Below, in pieces: positions 21,955-32,659 of a stretch of DNA of 35,381 nucleotides. The stretch is taken from positions 1 through 35,381 of the forward strand of contig JNEM01015459.1 in the NCBI GenBank assembly GCA_000697335.1, given 5' to 3'. The notes beneath the pieces are model-generated. The model was not told where the DNA came from, did not search any database, and saw only the letters and a list, made by a program, of their open reading frames with translations. The stretch's first letter is position 1; each line of letters begins with the position of its first letter. The position numbers were made by a program, and so were the translations under genes. Source of the stretch: Conidiobolus incongruus B7586. Taxonomy: Eukaryota; Entomophthoromycota; Entomophthoromycetes; Entomophthorales; Conidiobolaceae.

Positions 21955-22362
21955 ATGAAATTGGTTAAGGCTTCAGTTGCATTCTTCGCTCTCCAAGTAT
22001 TATCTCAAGGAGCTGGCGCTACTGGCACTGATTTATCTGCGGCTAGCCAAAGTGCATCTATCTCTACTAATAGCGCAACGCCTACAAATTCAATTACGAC
22101 CATTACAGGATCTTCTCCCTCTTCAGACTCTAGCAATACCTCTCAAGATATTAACTCCAATACTTCTGCTACTGAAACTAGCTCAACTGACTCCACTGGC
22201 ACTTCTACAGTGACCTCTCAAAGGGCTACTGTCACCTCTTCTAGATCGTCATCGTCTTTTGAAACCCCTGTGACTGTAAGTTTCAATGATGCTACCTCCA
22301 ACTTCATCACTTCTGCTAAAATTTTGATAATTGTGACAATTATTGGATTGTTAACTGTTTAA
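21955..22362 (+). CDS. Ser/Thr-rich GPI-anchored surface protein
   Basis: 135 residues, paralogue of the 20159 protein. The signal peptide is MKLVKASVAFFALQVLSQ. The stalk, residues about 19-108, is Ser/Thr-rich with few charges and carries ATPTNSITTITGSSPSSD near residue 42. The tail FNDATSNFITSAKILIIVTI plus a short hydrophobic end is the GPI signal, with a likely anchor site at Asn, Asp or Ala. There is no internal stop and the frame ends in TAA directly after the tail. It should be secreted, O-mannosylated and attached to the membrane or wall. Its shared promoter suggests joint expression with the 20159 gene. Confidence 0.87.
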   Translation: MKLVKASVAFFALQVLSQGAGATGTDLSAASQSASISTNSATPTNSITTITGSSPSSDSSNTSQDINSNTSATETSSTDSTGTSTVTSQRATVTSSRSSSSFETPVTVSFNDATSNFITSAKILIIVTIIGLLTV

Positions 22363-24088
22363 TATATGTTTTAAATATTTCAAAAATTATTGATTAATTT
22401 GAATCATTGAAAATTTATAATAATTTTAATATAGTTATATTTTTTATTGTTTATAAAAATTATTGTTTTTTCATTTTGTCAATATATTATAATATAGGAT
22501 TGAATAATGAAAACAATATCAAAATACTATGATAAATATGTATTCACTTTTGATATTGCTCATCAATAATATATTAGTATAAAAATCAATATAAATTTTA
22601 TTTAATATCTATTAAACATATTATTTTTGGTATTAAATGGTATCATTTAAGTTTTTCTCATATATTTATAATTTGATTAATTAAAATAAAAATTACTAAT
22701 TAAATTAATATTATTTATAAAAGAACTCTATAAAATTGTCATATCTGATAACAACCTAATATTTGATAGGGAATAATCTTGCTCATCACTCAAGAAACTT
22801 TGATTATCCCACTGATCCAAGAAGTTACATTGGAGGTACCTCATTTTATGAACTAGTTGAATTCATCATTTTCTGTCTGTAAAGCATTCATATCCACAAA
22901 AATTCATAATTGAAACTAATATAAAATTATCATAAGTAAATTAATAAACATATCTTTTTATCTTCATTTTCAAAAGTATCCAGTTTCTAAGTTTTCCTTG
23001 TAACACTCACAAAAGTATTAAGTTTTGATAAGTGTGAGATATTTACTTTATTCACAGTAAGCTACTTTCACCTGATTTGGTGAACCCCCTTAATTTACTT
23101 TAATTTTATGGTAATCTATTGTTTACTACTGGCAATTCCTTATTTAAGCTCTAAATGTCTATCTCCTCCCATATTTATAATTATCATATTATATAATTAA
23201 TTCAGTATAATATATTTATATGAATTTAATATTTTATAATATGGTATAATTTGAAAATTTTTTAATATTGATCCAATTTATGACTAATAATATATTAATA
23301 TTTATTATTAAAGAAAAAATTAGGTTCCTTTTTTTTTAAAAAGAATAATTAATTTAATTATGAAAATTTTAAATTCAATAATCTTAACAAAAGTTATATT
23401 TTTAATTGATAATATTATAATTTAATATATTAAATTTCTATTTAAATATTATAAAATGTTAAAAAATTTTTAAATAAAAAATAATATTAAAACTTATAAT
23501 TTTTATAATTTAATATTATAATAATAAAACTTAATAATATTTATTACATTTTTTATTAAAATTATTTTAAACAAATTTGATCAACCTGTGTAATATTAAA
23601 AACCCGAAAATTTTCAAATTCATTTAATATCAAGATTATATTTAAACATTAAATTTTTAATAAATTTGAGTGCATTCTTGACAACTTAATAATAATAAAT
23701 CGAATATGCTGATTATCCCATTGAATCTTGTTTTGAGGTTTGTTTTAATTTGAAATTTGACTATTATAAAAAACTTTGGGTAATGATTCAGATTATTTTA
23801 GTGATTGGGAAGTAGTATATGGGTTTGTATAGGTTTTATAATTTCCTAAACTTAATTGGATACCGAGTTTTATTTTGAACGTTTTTTTTCGATATAATTT
23901 TCAATTATAATATTAATCAAAACATTCAAAAAATTGTTTCTAGTTTTGCTATGATTAATTGATTATATAAACTATAAAAAAGAAACTCATTTGTATATAA
24001 TAGGTCAGAGTTTCATCAGCAATTAATATCAAATAACAGCTCACAATATTAACATCAAAACATATAAATACAATCAATTTCTAATATC
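22363..24088. other. AT-rich spacer with an island of protein-like sequence
   Basis: Mostly A/T. The stretch 22740-22900 is more balanced and holds a 40-codon open frame. At 23010-23100 another less AT-rich patch has inverted repeats CTCACA/TGTGAG enclosing CAAAA/TTTTG. TATATAAT at 23994-24001 may be the TATA box of the next gene. Confidence 0.5.
22760..22882 (+). other. Protein-like open stretch, possible gene fragment
   Basis: Forty codons between two in-frame stops with balanced composition. The residues include NFDYPTDPRSYIGGTSFYEL, which looks more like a real protein than the Ile/Asn/Lys/Phe strings seen elsewhere in the spacers. No start codon fits a complete gene. It could be an exon, a remnant of an old gene, or chance within a regulatory island. 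Confidence 0.25.
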
Positions 24089-25153
24089 ATGATAACTTGC
24101 TCCATTTTATTTATTGCTGGGCAAAACCTATCTAAATATTTATCATTATTTGGATCCTTGATCCCAGTGCCAACTAATATTATAAATCTCGTTGAAAATT
24201 TGGAAAATTCTAAAATTACTACTATTTTTTCCAGTTCTGGCTAAGATGTAGCTAATAGTGGTGTTTTATCAGATATTGTGAGTACTACTACGATTGCGAC
24301 CCAACCTGCGACAACTGACTTGACCAGTACTTTTATGACTATTTACGAACTTTGGGATATCACTTCTGATTCAAATGGAAATGGTGATCAGAAATCCACT
24401 AATGGCAACCTGAAAATTGCTACTGAAACAGAAGGAAATGATACTCAACTACCAACTGGAGATAGCAATAATACATCTGCGTCACTATAAGATACTGGAT
24501 CCATTCCCACTTCAACCCAAGTTGACCATTCTTCGGAGTCCACTGGAGACAATAGTAGTGTTCTCACATCCGCAAAAAACAATATTGAAGGTTCCGGCGA
24601 CAGCGATACTACTTCACCTGAACTAACTTACATTCCAGATAATAACGATTCATCACTTAGTCAAAATACTGGAGAAATTCCCACAGCAACAAAAGGTGAA
24701 AGAACTGAAGAAACTCCAGTAAAAACAACTAAACTAACGATCACCAATGATAATGTTCCCAATGCCAATGCAACTGAATCTGAAGTCATTTAGTAACCTA
24801 CAATAATTGATGCAAATATTGCAACTGAAAGCACTGATCAGGTAGCCATACCCACCGCCATAGAAGCTTTCGTATCAAATGGAGCCTTAGAAACTGGCGA
24901 CGCAACTGTTTCAAGTCAGGATGATGCTAATCAAGCAACAGACTCAGCCTCAACCATTCAGCAAACTGAAGCCACACAGGAAGTTTCCAGTGCAACAATC
25001 AGTGAGACTTCTACACCAACTCCCACCCCAACTGAAGATTCTTCCATTTCATCAAGTTCTACTCCATTTACTAATGAATATAATCGATTCAAAATTTCTA
25101 CTACTATTGTTATTACTTCAGTTTTGACAATTTTGATTCAGTTAAATATTTAA
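24089..25153 (+). pseudogene. Longest GPI-protein family member, four internal stops in one frame
   Basis: A single frame of 354 codons from ATG to TAA, carrying TAA at codon 52 (24242-24244), TAA at codon 134 (24488-24490) and TAG TAA at codons 235-236 (24791-24796), and no frameshift. The head MITCSILFIAGQN is a shortened signal peptide. SKITTIFSSSG near residue 45 corresponds to the family TTIT motif. The body is Thr/Ser/Glu/Asn-rich and the tail FTNEYNRFKISTTIVITSVL plus a hydrophobic end is GPI-like. Codon use remains like that of the intact genes throughout, so the frame was under selection until recently or still is. All four stops could derive from Gln codons by C-to-T change. Decaying copy is the default; readthrough is the alternative. 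Confidence 0.7.
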
Positions 25154-25405
25154 ATAACTAATATTCTCAAATTATATTAAAATGAAAAATAAAAAAAAAT
25201 TTTAAATCACTAAAAAATATTAATAATTTTATTAAAATTATTTTAAAATGTTAAATTGAAAATATTATAATACAATTTTTTAATTTATACTATATATAAA
25301 TTTGTATTAGTTAATGAATAAAACTAATATATACTTATTATTAAAATTTTTATATAAATTTACATTAATTGCTTAAATTTGAATATGTTAGATTTAATAA
25401 TACCA
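25154..25405. other. AT-rich spacer
   Basis: A/T-rich 3' flank of the 24089 gene up to the first mariner relic. Nothing else seen. Confidence 0.6.
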
Positions 25406-26702
25406 TAGAATTAAAAAAATGGGAAATTTTTTAATTTCTGATTTTTCAAATATATTATTAATTTCAAATAAAAAAATATATACAAAACAAATAAAAAAAA
25501 TAAATAGATTTGAATTATATATATATATATATAATTTTTTTAATTAAAAAATTAATTTTTTAAAATTAGTTGTTTAATTTAATTATGCTTAAACTAAATA
25601 GTAACCATTAAAAGTTTTTTATTTTAGTATTAATAAAACTTAACCACAAACCTTTTAAAATCATTTAAAATTTATAAACAGCTTTTGGTAATAAAGTATT
25701 ATTTAAATTAACAATTTATTACTAGGTAAATTATTTTAAAGTTAAAAGAAAAATTACTTAAAACCTATTAAAATCTAAAAGACTAATTTTAATTGTTATT
25801 TTTTTAATTATTAATAAAGTGAAAAATTATATTGAAAAACACCTTTTTATTTTAATTAAAGAATTATCAAGATATTTTAATATTAATTATATAAGTATTT
25901 TATATATATTAAAGTTTAAATTAAAATTAATTAATAAAAATATAAAATAAATACCCTATAATTTAACTAAAGCTTAAAAAAAAGCTAAAGTAGCTATTGT
26001 TAAATAAAACTTATTAAGGTATAACTAAAAACTAAAGTTTTTACAGTGAATTATTATAGTTAATAAATCTTAAATTTTTTTATATAATCTTTTGTTAAAA
26101 TATAAATTAAAGTGTTAGATTAAGTTAAATCAACCTTCTTTATAAATTCCTTTAAACAAACACTTTATTAATAAGTGAATGTTAATTGAAGTAATAAATT
26201 ATAATAATATATACTATTCTTATTTAATTCTTAAAAGAATCAATTAATAATAAACTTTATATTTTTTTTAAATAAAACTATTTTTAATTAATATTCTTAA
26301 TATAATTTGAGAAAACTTATTATTTTATATGATAATTATAAAATACATAAATTTAAAGTTGTAAAAAACTTTCTAATTAAAAATAACTAGAAAAAACTAC
26401 TATATCTAGTATATTCTTTAGATTACAACCTATATAATTATAATTGCTTTAAGTAATTAAAAAACTAACTTACAAGAAAGAAAATTTCTACAGGAAAATT
26501 TAATTGGTTTGTAAAACATCAAATTTTAGTCTTTAATAAAAAGAATTATTTTTTAAGTGTTAGATCTTTGCTAAAAGTATAGCTAAAAGTTATTAGAAAT
26601 AAAAGAAATTATTAATTTTATATTATATATTTATTTTACTTTTTATATATTAAAATGTTTATTTTTTTTTCAATTGCAAAAAATTCCAATTATTTAAATT
26701 AC
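25406..26702 (+). mobile_element. Decayed mariner DNA transposon, copy A
   Basis: About 1.3 kb, the usual mariner length. It aligns along its length, in reverse orientation, with the relic at 29579-30893. The outer left end has TAGAATTAAAAAAATGG, matching the other copy's terminal repeat; the right end near 26680-26702 is more worn. Plus-strand decayed frames show mariner hallmarks: KELSRYFNIN (second helix-turn-helix), IPYNLTKA at 25951-25974 (mariner VPHELTEAQ), LLRYN at 26011-26025 (LLQRY), NKS-stop-IFLYN at 26062-26085 (GDESW, first catalytic Asp now Asn and Trp now stop), and YSLDYNLYNYNCF at about 26412-26451 (YSPDLAPCD, last catalytic Asp now Asn). Many stops at former Gln or Trp codons fit C-to-T decay on both strands. 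Non-functional. Confidence 0.8.
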
Positions 26703-27090
26703 AAAGTAATAATATTAATGCAAATATTATAATTTGTTTCTAATTTTGTTTAATCAAAGCATTAATGATTTTTAATTTAATTTTAATTATATAAAATACT
26801 AAAGTATATTACAATCATATTAATCTAGAGTCCATAGTATAAAAATAATTCAATGGTCTAAGCATATATCATTTATAAAATATTAAAAATTGCTATAATT
26901 AAATCACTTTTCAGATGAACAATCTTGTAATAATTCTTCAAAAATCTTGAATAGCTCAAAATATCAATGTATAAAAAAATTTATCAGGCTCAAGTTATAG
27001 CCCATGGATCAATACTTTGGTTTAAATACTTATTATGAATATCAAAAAAATCTTTGATTAAACCCGAATTTGAATAAACTATAGTAAAAG
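26703..27090. other. Spacer and promoter region of the 27091 gene
   Basis: AT-rich up to about 26820, then somewhat less so. TTTAAATA at 27021-27028, 62 bases before the ATG, is the best TATA candidate. The TTGCCAAGAT module is absent. Confidence 0.45.
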
Positions 27091-27555
27091 ATGAAATTTT
27101 TCAATTGGTTAGTTTTAATATTGAGTTCTTATATTTTAGCCCAGGAATCCGAAAGGAATAATAAAGGGTCAACTATACTATCCAGAACAGTCAGCAGCAA
27201 GGTAACCCCTACATCTATCAAAAACAACGAAGGTAACAGGAATGATACCGAAGCAACGGCCACTCACACATCTGATCACACAACAACAATCACTGACAAA
27301 GCAGAATCAAGCTATACAAACGCCATAGACGAAAATAAACCATCTACAACTAGAGAGGAAAATGACGAAAGTACAACAACCACGAAAACATCCAAATCCA
27401 AAAAAACTACAGCAACAGCTGAAACTACCACATTGAGAAGTCGATCAATTTATATACCTCCAACAGACGATGCGAATAAAATGAATTGGAGTACAACTAT
27501 GATGATTTTTGGTATTCAGATCAGTGCTACGTTCTTAGCTTACCAATTCTTCTAA
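27091..27555 (+). CDS. Thr/Lys/Glu-rich GPI-anchored surface protein
   Basis: 154 residues. The signal peptide, MKFFNWLVLILSSYILAQ, is less like the others but ends the same way. The stalk, residues about 19-115, is rich in Thr, Ser, Lys, Glu and Asn, with HTTTITDKAESS as the family TTIT motif and a KTSKSKKTTATAETTT run. SRSIYIPPTDDANK, shared with SRSIYTPPSDSNA of the 11493 protein, precedes a hydrophobic end containing MMIFGIQISATFLAY. These two genes form a charged subgroup. The gene lies between two inverted mariner relics and next to tRNA-Arg, so it may be inverted or lost by recombination between them. Intact frame, TAA stop. Location at the cell surface is inferred; function unknown. 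Confidence 0.82.
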   Translation: MKFFNWLVLILSSYILAQESERNNKGSTILSRTVSSKVTPTSIKNNEGNRNDTEATATHTSDHTTTITDKAESSYTNAIDENKPSTTREENDESTTTTKTSKSKKTTATAETTTLRSRSIYIPPTDDANKMNWSTTMMIFGIQISATFLAYQFF

Positions 27556-28127
27556 TTTTACAAATCTCTTGGAATTTTTAAGTAATTATTAACTGATTTT
27601 AATGTTAATTTATTTAATAAAAAACTTTTTTATATTATTTAGCACATTCTTAATATATTATATAATATATTATTTAAAATAAATTAATATCATTTATTTT
27701 ATAATTAAATATTTAAATGAAATTAAATTAATTATAAATTTAACTTTATAATACATTTATTTTATTTAATAAAAATTTTAAAATTTGAATTAATAATAAA
27801 TAGGAATAGATGTGATAAATTTTAGTGTAATTTTATAAATTTAAAACTTAATTAATTCATTGAATTATTAAATATATAAATTTAATTTTAATAATAATAT
27901 TTAAATAAAATAGTGATTAAAAAATAAATAAATATTGATATATAATTTATGAAAATAAATTAATATGATATTTCATGTAAAAATAAAAAAATTAAAATTG
28001 ATTAAAACTTTAATAAAATTATGAATAGTAAAAATTTAAAATAGAAAGATATTATAAAATAATATAAATGTGAAAATTTTAAATTGATTATTTTTAAAAT
28101 TAATGGATTTTATATATGAATTTATAA
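27556..28127. other. AT-rich spacer
   Basis: Almost pure A/T between the 27091 gene and tRNA-Arg; no motif recognised. Confidence 0.6.
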
Positions 28128-28200
28128 GCCCCTATGGCCCAATGGATAAGGCATCGGACTTCTAATCCGGGGATTCTGGGTTCGATCCCCAGTAGGGGTG
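28128..28200 (+). tRNA. tRNA-Arg(UCU)
   Basis: The acceptor GCCCCTA pairs with TAGGGGT (first pair G-T), discriminator G28200. The D-arm includes GCCCAATGGATAAGGC, the anticodon stem-loop is CGGACTTCTAATCCG with anticodon UCU, and the T-arm is CTGGG-TTCGATC-CCCAG. No intron. A long T run begins eight bases downstream (28208 onward), a Pol III terminator. It stands out sharply as a GC-rich island in A/T DNA. Confidence 0.95.
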
Positions 28201-29578
28201 TCTTAATTTTTTTTTCATAATTTGATTTTACTCTTTTCTCTTTAATATTTATTATATTTTTTACATTTGGCAATCAATAATTTATATTTATTTTTACTTT
28301 ATTTAAATTTCTTAAACTTTATCTTCTTCTTTTTAATATATATCTTTTTTAAAAAATAATTTTTTTTATTAAATATTATAAAATAACTTCTTATCAGGTC
28401 TAAATCGTATAACTTTCATTCAAAAATAGATTATATAGTTAAATTTTATATTAAGCAACATTGGTTGAATTTGCAATAAGTTACACAGAGAAGATTTCAA
28501 TGTTGAGATATTATTGATCCAATACATCATTTAATTTCCACATGGAATTAAAAAGTGGAAAAATGTACAATGTATGAGTTTGGTATCACAGTTTGATCTA
28601 AACAACGAAATTAGATATAAAATCCAAAAATTATAAATAATATCAGGATTGGATTGATACGCAATTATATAATTCTTCAAGTTCTTAATCAAAATATTTA
28701 AAAATTAATATATATTGAATATTTATAATATTAAAATTTAATTGAGTATACAAGAAAAAATTAAAAAAAGAATTCAATTGAGATAAATTTAGTAAAATGA
28801 ATAATTTTATTCTTTAGAGAATATACATGATATTAATATATTAACAAAGTTAAAATAAGTTAAGTCGTATTATTAATATATTTTTAATCAAATCATTTCA
28901 ATTCTCAGAGTAAAAAGTCAAATTAGAAAGTTTTGACTGTGGTAGATAAAGCGCAATTCTACTTTTATTAATAATCATGCAATATTTTTAAATTTATTAA
29001 AATCATTCAAATAAATTTATTAATAAGAGTATTTTTATAATAAAAAACTGTGTTATCAAATTTAAAATTGAATTTAATATATAAAATTTTTTTATTTTTC
29101 TAATTGATATTAAATAATTTAACAATTCTTATTCTTAAAAAAATGAAAATCATCATTTTAAAATAAATTATCTTATTAATTCAATAATGATATATATTTA
29201 CCAAGTAGTGTTATATATATAATACACCATTATTAGCAATATATTTTGTTTCTCCTTTAATTTTTAATTATATTTTTACTTATTTAAATTATAATACAGT
29301 TGTTTATATCTGACAGGATTAAAAATTACTTTGAATAATTTTGTGATCATTATTGATATTTAATTTGATAATTAGTTTATTTCATTACACCCTACTCAAA
29401 ACTTATTATACTTAATAAATAATATAAAATTTAATTTGAATTTTTTGATTATTTCTTAATATAATGTTCATCATGCTCACATTGATATCTATATATCAAT
29501 TGAGTTTAATATATATTTATCAGGATAATTAAGATTGTTGGAATTTTTTTTATTTCACAATAGTTTTAAATATTAATA
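28201..29578. other. AT-rich spacer
   Basis: No gene seen. The part at 28390-28680 is slightly less AT-rich without an open frame. The last two bases, TA at 29577-29578, are the target-site duplication of the following transposon. Confidence 0.6.
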
Positions 29579-30893
29579 CAGAAATTAAAATAATGGCACA
29601 ATTTTAAAATTAAAATTAAATAAATAAATTAATAAATAATATATAAAAATTAATGAATAATATAAAATTAATATTTTCTTTTATTATTAATAACTTTTTT
29701 CTATACTTTTAGTATGCTTCTAATATTTAAAATATAGTTTTTTTTATTAAAGGCTGAAATTCAATATTTTACAAACTAATTTAATTTATTTGCAGGAATT
29801 TTTTTCTTGTAAATTGTTTTTTTTAATTATCTAAAACAATTATAATCATATAGATTATAATCAAGTGAATATATTAGATATAGTAACTCCTTTTATTTTT
29901 TTTATATAAAAAATCTTTTATAGCTTTAATTTTATATATTTTATAATTATTATATAAAATAATAGGTGTTTTTAATATATTGAGAATATTATTTAAAAAT
30001 TGTTTTATTTAAAAAGATAATATATAATTTACTATTAATTGATTTTCCTTGAGGTATTAAATAAAAAATCTATATACCATTATAATTTATTATAATAATT
30101 AACATTTATTTATATTTAAAATACTTATTTATTAAAATTTATAGAAAGGATTAATTTAGCTTAACCTAATATTTTGTTTTATTTTTAAATAAAAGATTAT
30201 ATAAAAGAATTTAAAATTTATTAATTATAAGTATTTACTGTAAAAACCTTTGTTTTTAGTTATACCTTAATAAGTTTAATTTAACTATAGCTATTTTAAT
30301 TTTCTTTTAAGCTTTTATTAAATTATAAGGTACCTATTTTATATTTTTATTAATTAATTTAAGTTTAAACTTAAGTAAATATAATATACTTATATAATTA
30401 ATATTAAATTATTTTAATAATTCTTTAACAGAAATAAAAAAGTATTTCTTAATATATTTTTTTATTCTATTAATAAGTAAAAGAATAATAGTAGAAATTA
30501 ATCTTTTAAATTTTAGTAAATTTTCAATAGTATTTCTTTTAATTTTAAAATTATAAATTTAGTGATATATGGTAGTTTTAAATAAAGCACCATCTTTATA
30601 AGTTGTTTATAGGCTTTAGATGATTTTAAAGGGTTTATAGTTAAGTTTTAAAGATATAAAAATAAAAGCCTTTTGATAATCACAATCTAATTTAAACTTG
30701 ATTAAATTTCAATATAAATGTTAAAGTCAAAATATTTTAATAAAAAAATAATTAAAATTAAATATATATATATAGTTTGAAAATATTTATTTACTTATAT
30801 ATTTTATATATATAAAATCTTTCAAAATATATAATATGTTTAAAAGATCAGAAATTAAAAAATTTGCCATTTTTTAATTTCTATACTAATATT
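29579..30893 (-). mobile_element. Decayed mariner DNA transposon, copy B (complete with ends)
   Basis: 1315 bases. Its left end, CAGAAATTAAAATAATGGCA, and its right end, read inward as TAGAAATTAAAAAATGGCAA, are inverted terminal repeats. TA at 29577-29578 and 30894-30895 is the TA duplication typical of Tc1/mariner insertion. Minus-strand decayed frames show VPYNLIKA, LLRYN, NKF-stop-ILLYN (former GDESW), a stretch like PQGKSINSKLY (mariner PxGQTVNxxLY), and YSLDYNLYDYNCF at about 29834-29872 (YSPDLAPCD, with the last Asp kept). This places it in the mariner group (DD34D expected) rather than Tc1. Stops occur throughout, so no transposase is made. Similarity to copy A is roughly three quarters by eye, so both are old or fast-decaying. 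Confidence 0.84.
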
Positions 30894-30895
30894 AT

Positions 30896-32574
30896 TTAAG
30901 ATAAATAAGATTAAATTATTGAATTAATATTAATTATAATATTCATTAATCAATTCATAATTAAGTAATATCCTAAAATAAACTGGTAATAAACATTAAA
31001 GAACCATTTGTCATAGCTAATTAATTTAATTTTCTTAAGAATTTTCTTGGCCAGTTGACTTTCATTGTCAAAAATTCTGAAATAATTGAAAATAAACTTT
31101 TTCCACCTTGAGTATACTTAACATTAAAATATATAAAAATTATTAAGATTCATGATTTATCAATTTCACTTTGAATAAAATTTTAATATAAATATATTAA
31201 AATTTTATATTAATGTTGGTTTAATTATTAATCAAATAAATGGAATGATTATTTTAGACTATTATAAATGCTAAAATTGTGAAAAACTCCAATTCGTCTC
31301 CAATTAATAGTATAATTTGACATTTAAATGCAGATTTTAATTACAAAGAAGTTTTAATTAATTTTTAAATATAATTTTTTTCCATAAAATATTCATTGAA
31401 TGTCATTTGATTATTATCATATTACATTATATACTTCTAAATTTCAATATAGAATATTGTGATCATGTATTCAAATTAAAAATTATATATATATGATACT
31501 TTACTATATAATTGTCTTAATTAAAGTGTATTAAGAATAATTAATTTTTTTAACTTATAATACTTACATGGTATCTTTTTCAATTAATATTTAAATTCTC
31601 AATTTAAAAGAATGTACCTCAATGGAATGATTTATCATTTCTGATAAATATATTTATATAATATCTATCTTATTTTTTAGCATTAGCTTAAAAACTTCAA
31701 TGGACTGAAGAGGCTTGATTGTAATTTAAATCGTTATTCTTATTAAAGTTTAAAATATCAAATCAATATATCTGTAGATAAAATGAAAAACATAAAACTC
31801 CTATTTATATTTTTTTGATTTTCATATGATAGTTTTATATCGATATTTTCAACTCATCAGTCTATTATTACGAGAACTATTAATAGTCAACTAATAAATA
31901 CCATATTATCAATTACCTATATAACGATAAACAACAATTAATAACATTTTTATATAATTAAAATTTTCTATATCATCAATTCCTCAACTGATGATTTACA
32001 GAATTTGATCCTTAAAATCGCAAAAACTAATCAAAATTAAGAATAAATTCAATTTATAATATTTTTTGATTAATAATTACTAATTTAAGGTTAAATTAGT
32101 ATGTCTAAAAATAGAATGATTCAATTTATTCCAAAAATTGTGATAATAAAAAATAATTCGGGTTATATTCAATTTTTATTTCAAATTTATCAAACTTGAT
32201 AATTATAGTTATTCAATTATTTATTCGATTAAAATTATTACAAGTGTAAATTAAAGCCCTTAAATATTTTTCTAATATTTTTATAAAATCTAATCAAAAT
32301 GCGTAGTTTTGCTCAGTAACTGAATATGATTGAAATAATATCGGTAAATATTGAAGTCTTGGTATTGAATTTGAGGAAACAGATCAAATCATATTATATC
32401 GGTTCAACAGTTATGAATAAACAATATTATGAAATCATCTTTACATTTATTTAATTAAAGACTTATTGATCAAATTGATCAATTTAAAAATTAATAGCCC
32501 AATTTAGGAGTTAAACTCATACACATTCAATCCATACATCCAAATGTGTCATCTATTATTAACATTGGAGTCAG
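30896..32574. other. AT-rich spacer
   Basis: About 1.7 kb without a supported gene. Near 31784-31945 an ATG is followed by a Lys/Leu/Phe-rich start and a less AT-rich stretch, with a TGA at codon 12; this could be a heavily worn gene of the signal-peptide family but is too weak to call. The region 32330-32574 is less AT-rich and probably belongs to the 32660 promoter. Confidence 0.5.
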
Positions 32575-32582
32575 TATATAAA
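32575..32582 (+). promoter_or_regulatory. TATA box of the 32660 gene
   Basis: TATATAAA followed by CCCC lies 77 bases before the ATG, somewhat farther than in its relatives. The TTGCCAAGAT module is not seen. Confidence 0.5.
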
Positions 32583-32659
32583 CCCCTTTTAATACATTTT
32601 GATAACTTCAATCAATTCTTATTTAATATTTTTTGTGTATATAAATTTTATCATTAACT

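Noticed and set aside
9841-25153. Alternative genetic code with TAA/TAG read as Gln
   Set aside because: RAD7 ends at TAA exactly at the family C-terminus, and six intact surface-protein genes end at TAA directly after aligned anchor tails. A global reassignment is therefore unlikely; only site-specific readthrough remains possible.
31784-31945. Possible worn surface-protein gene starting MKNIKLLFIFF
   Set aside because: TGA at codon 12, no TTIT motif and no anchor tail. A chance ATG followed by AT-rich codons explains it as well.
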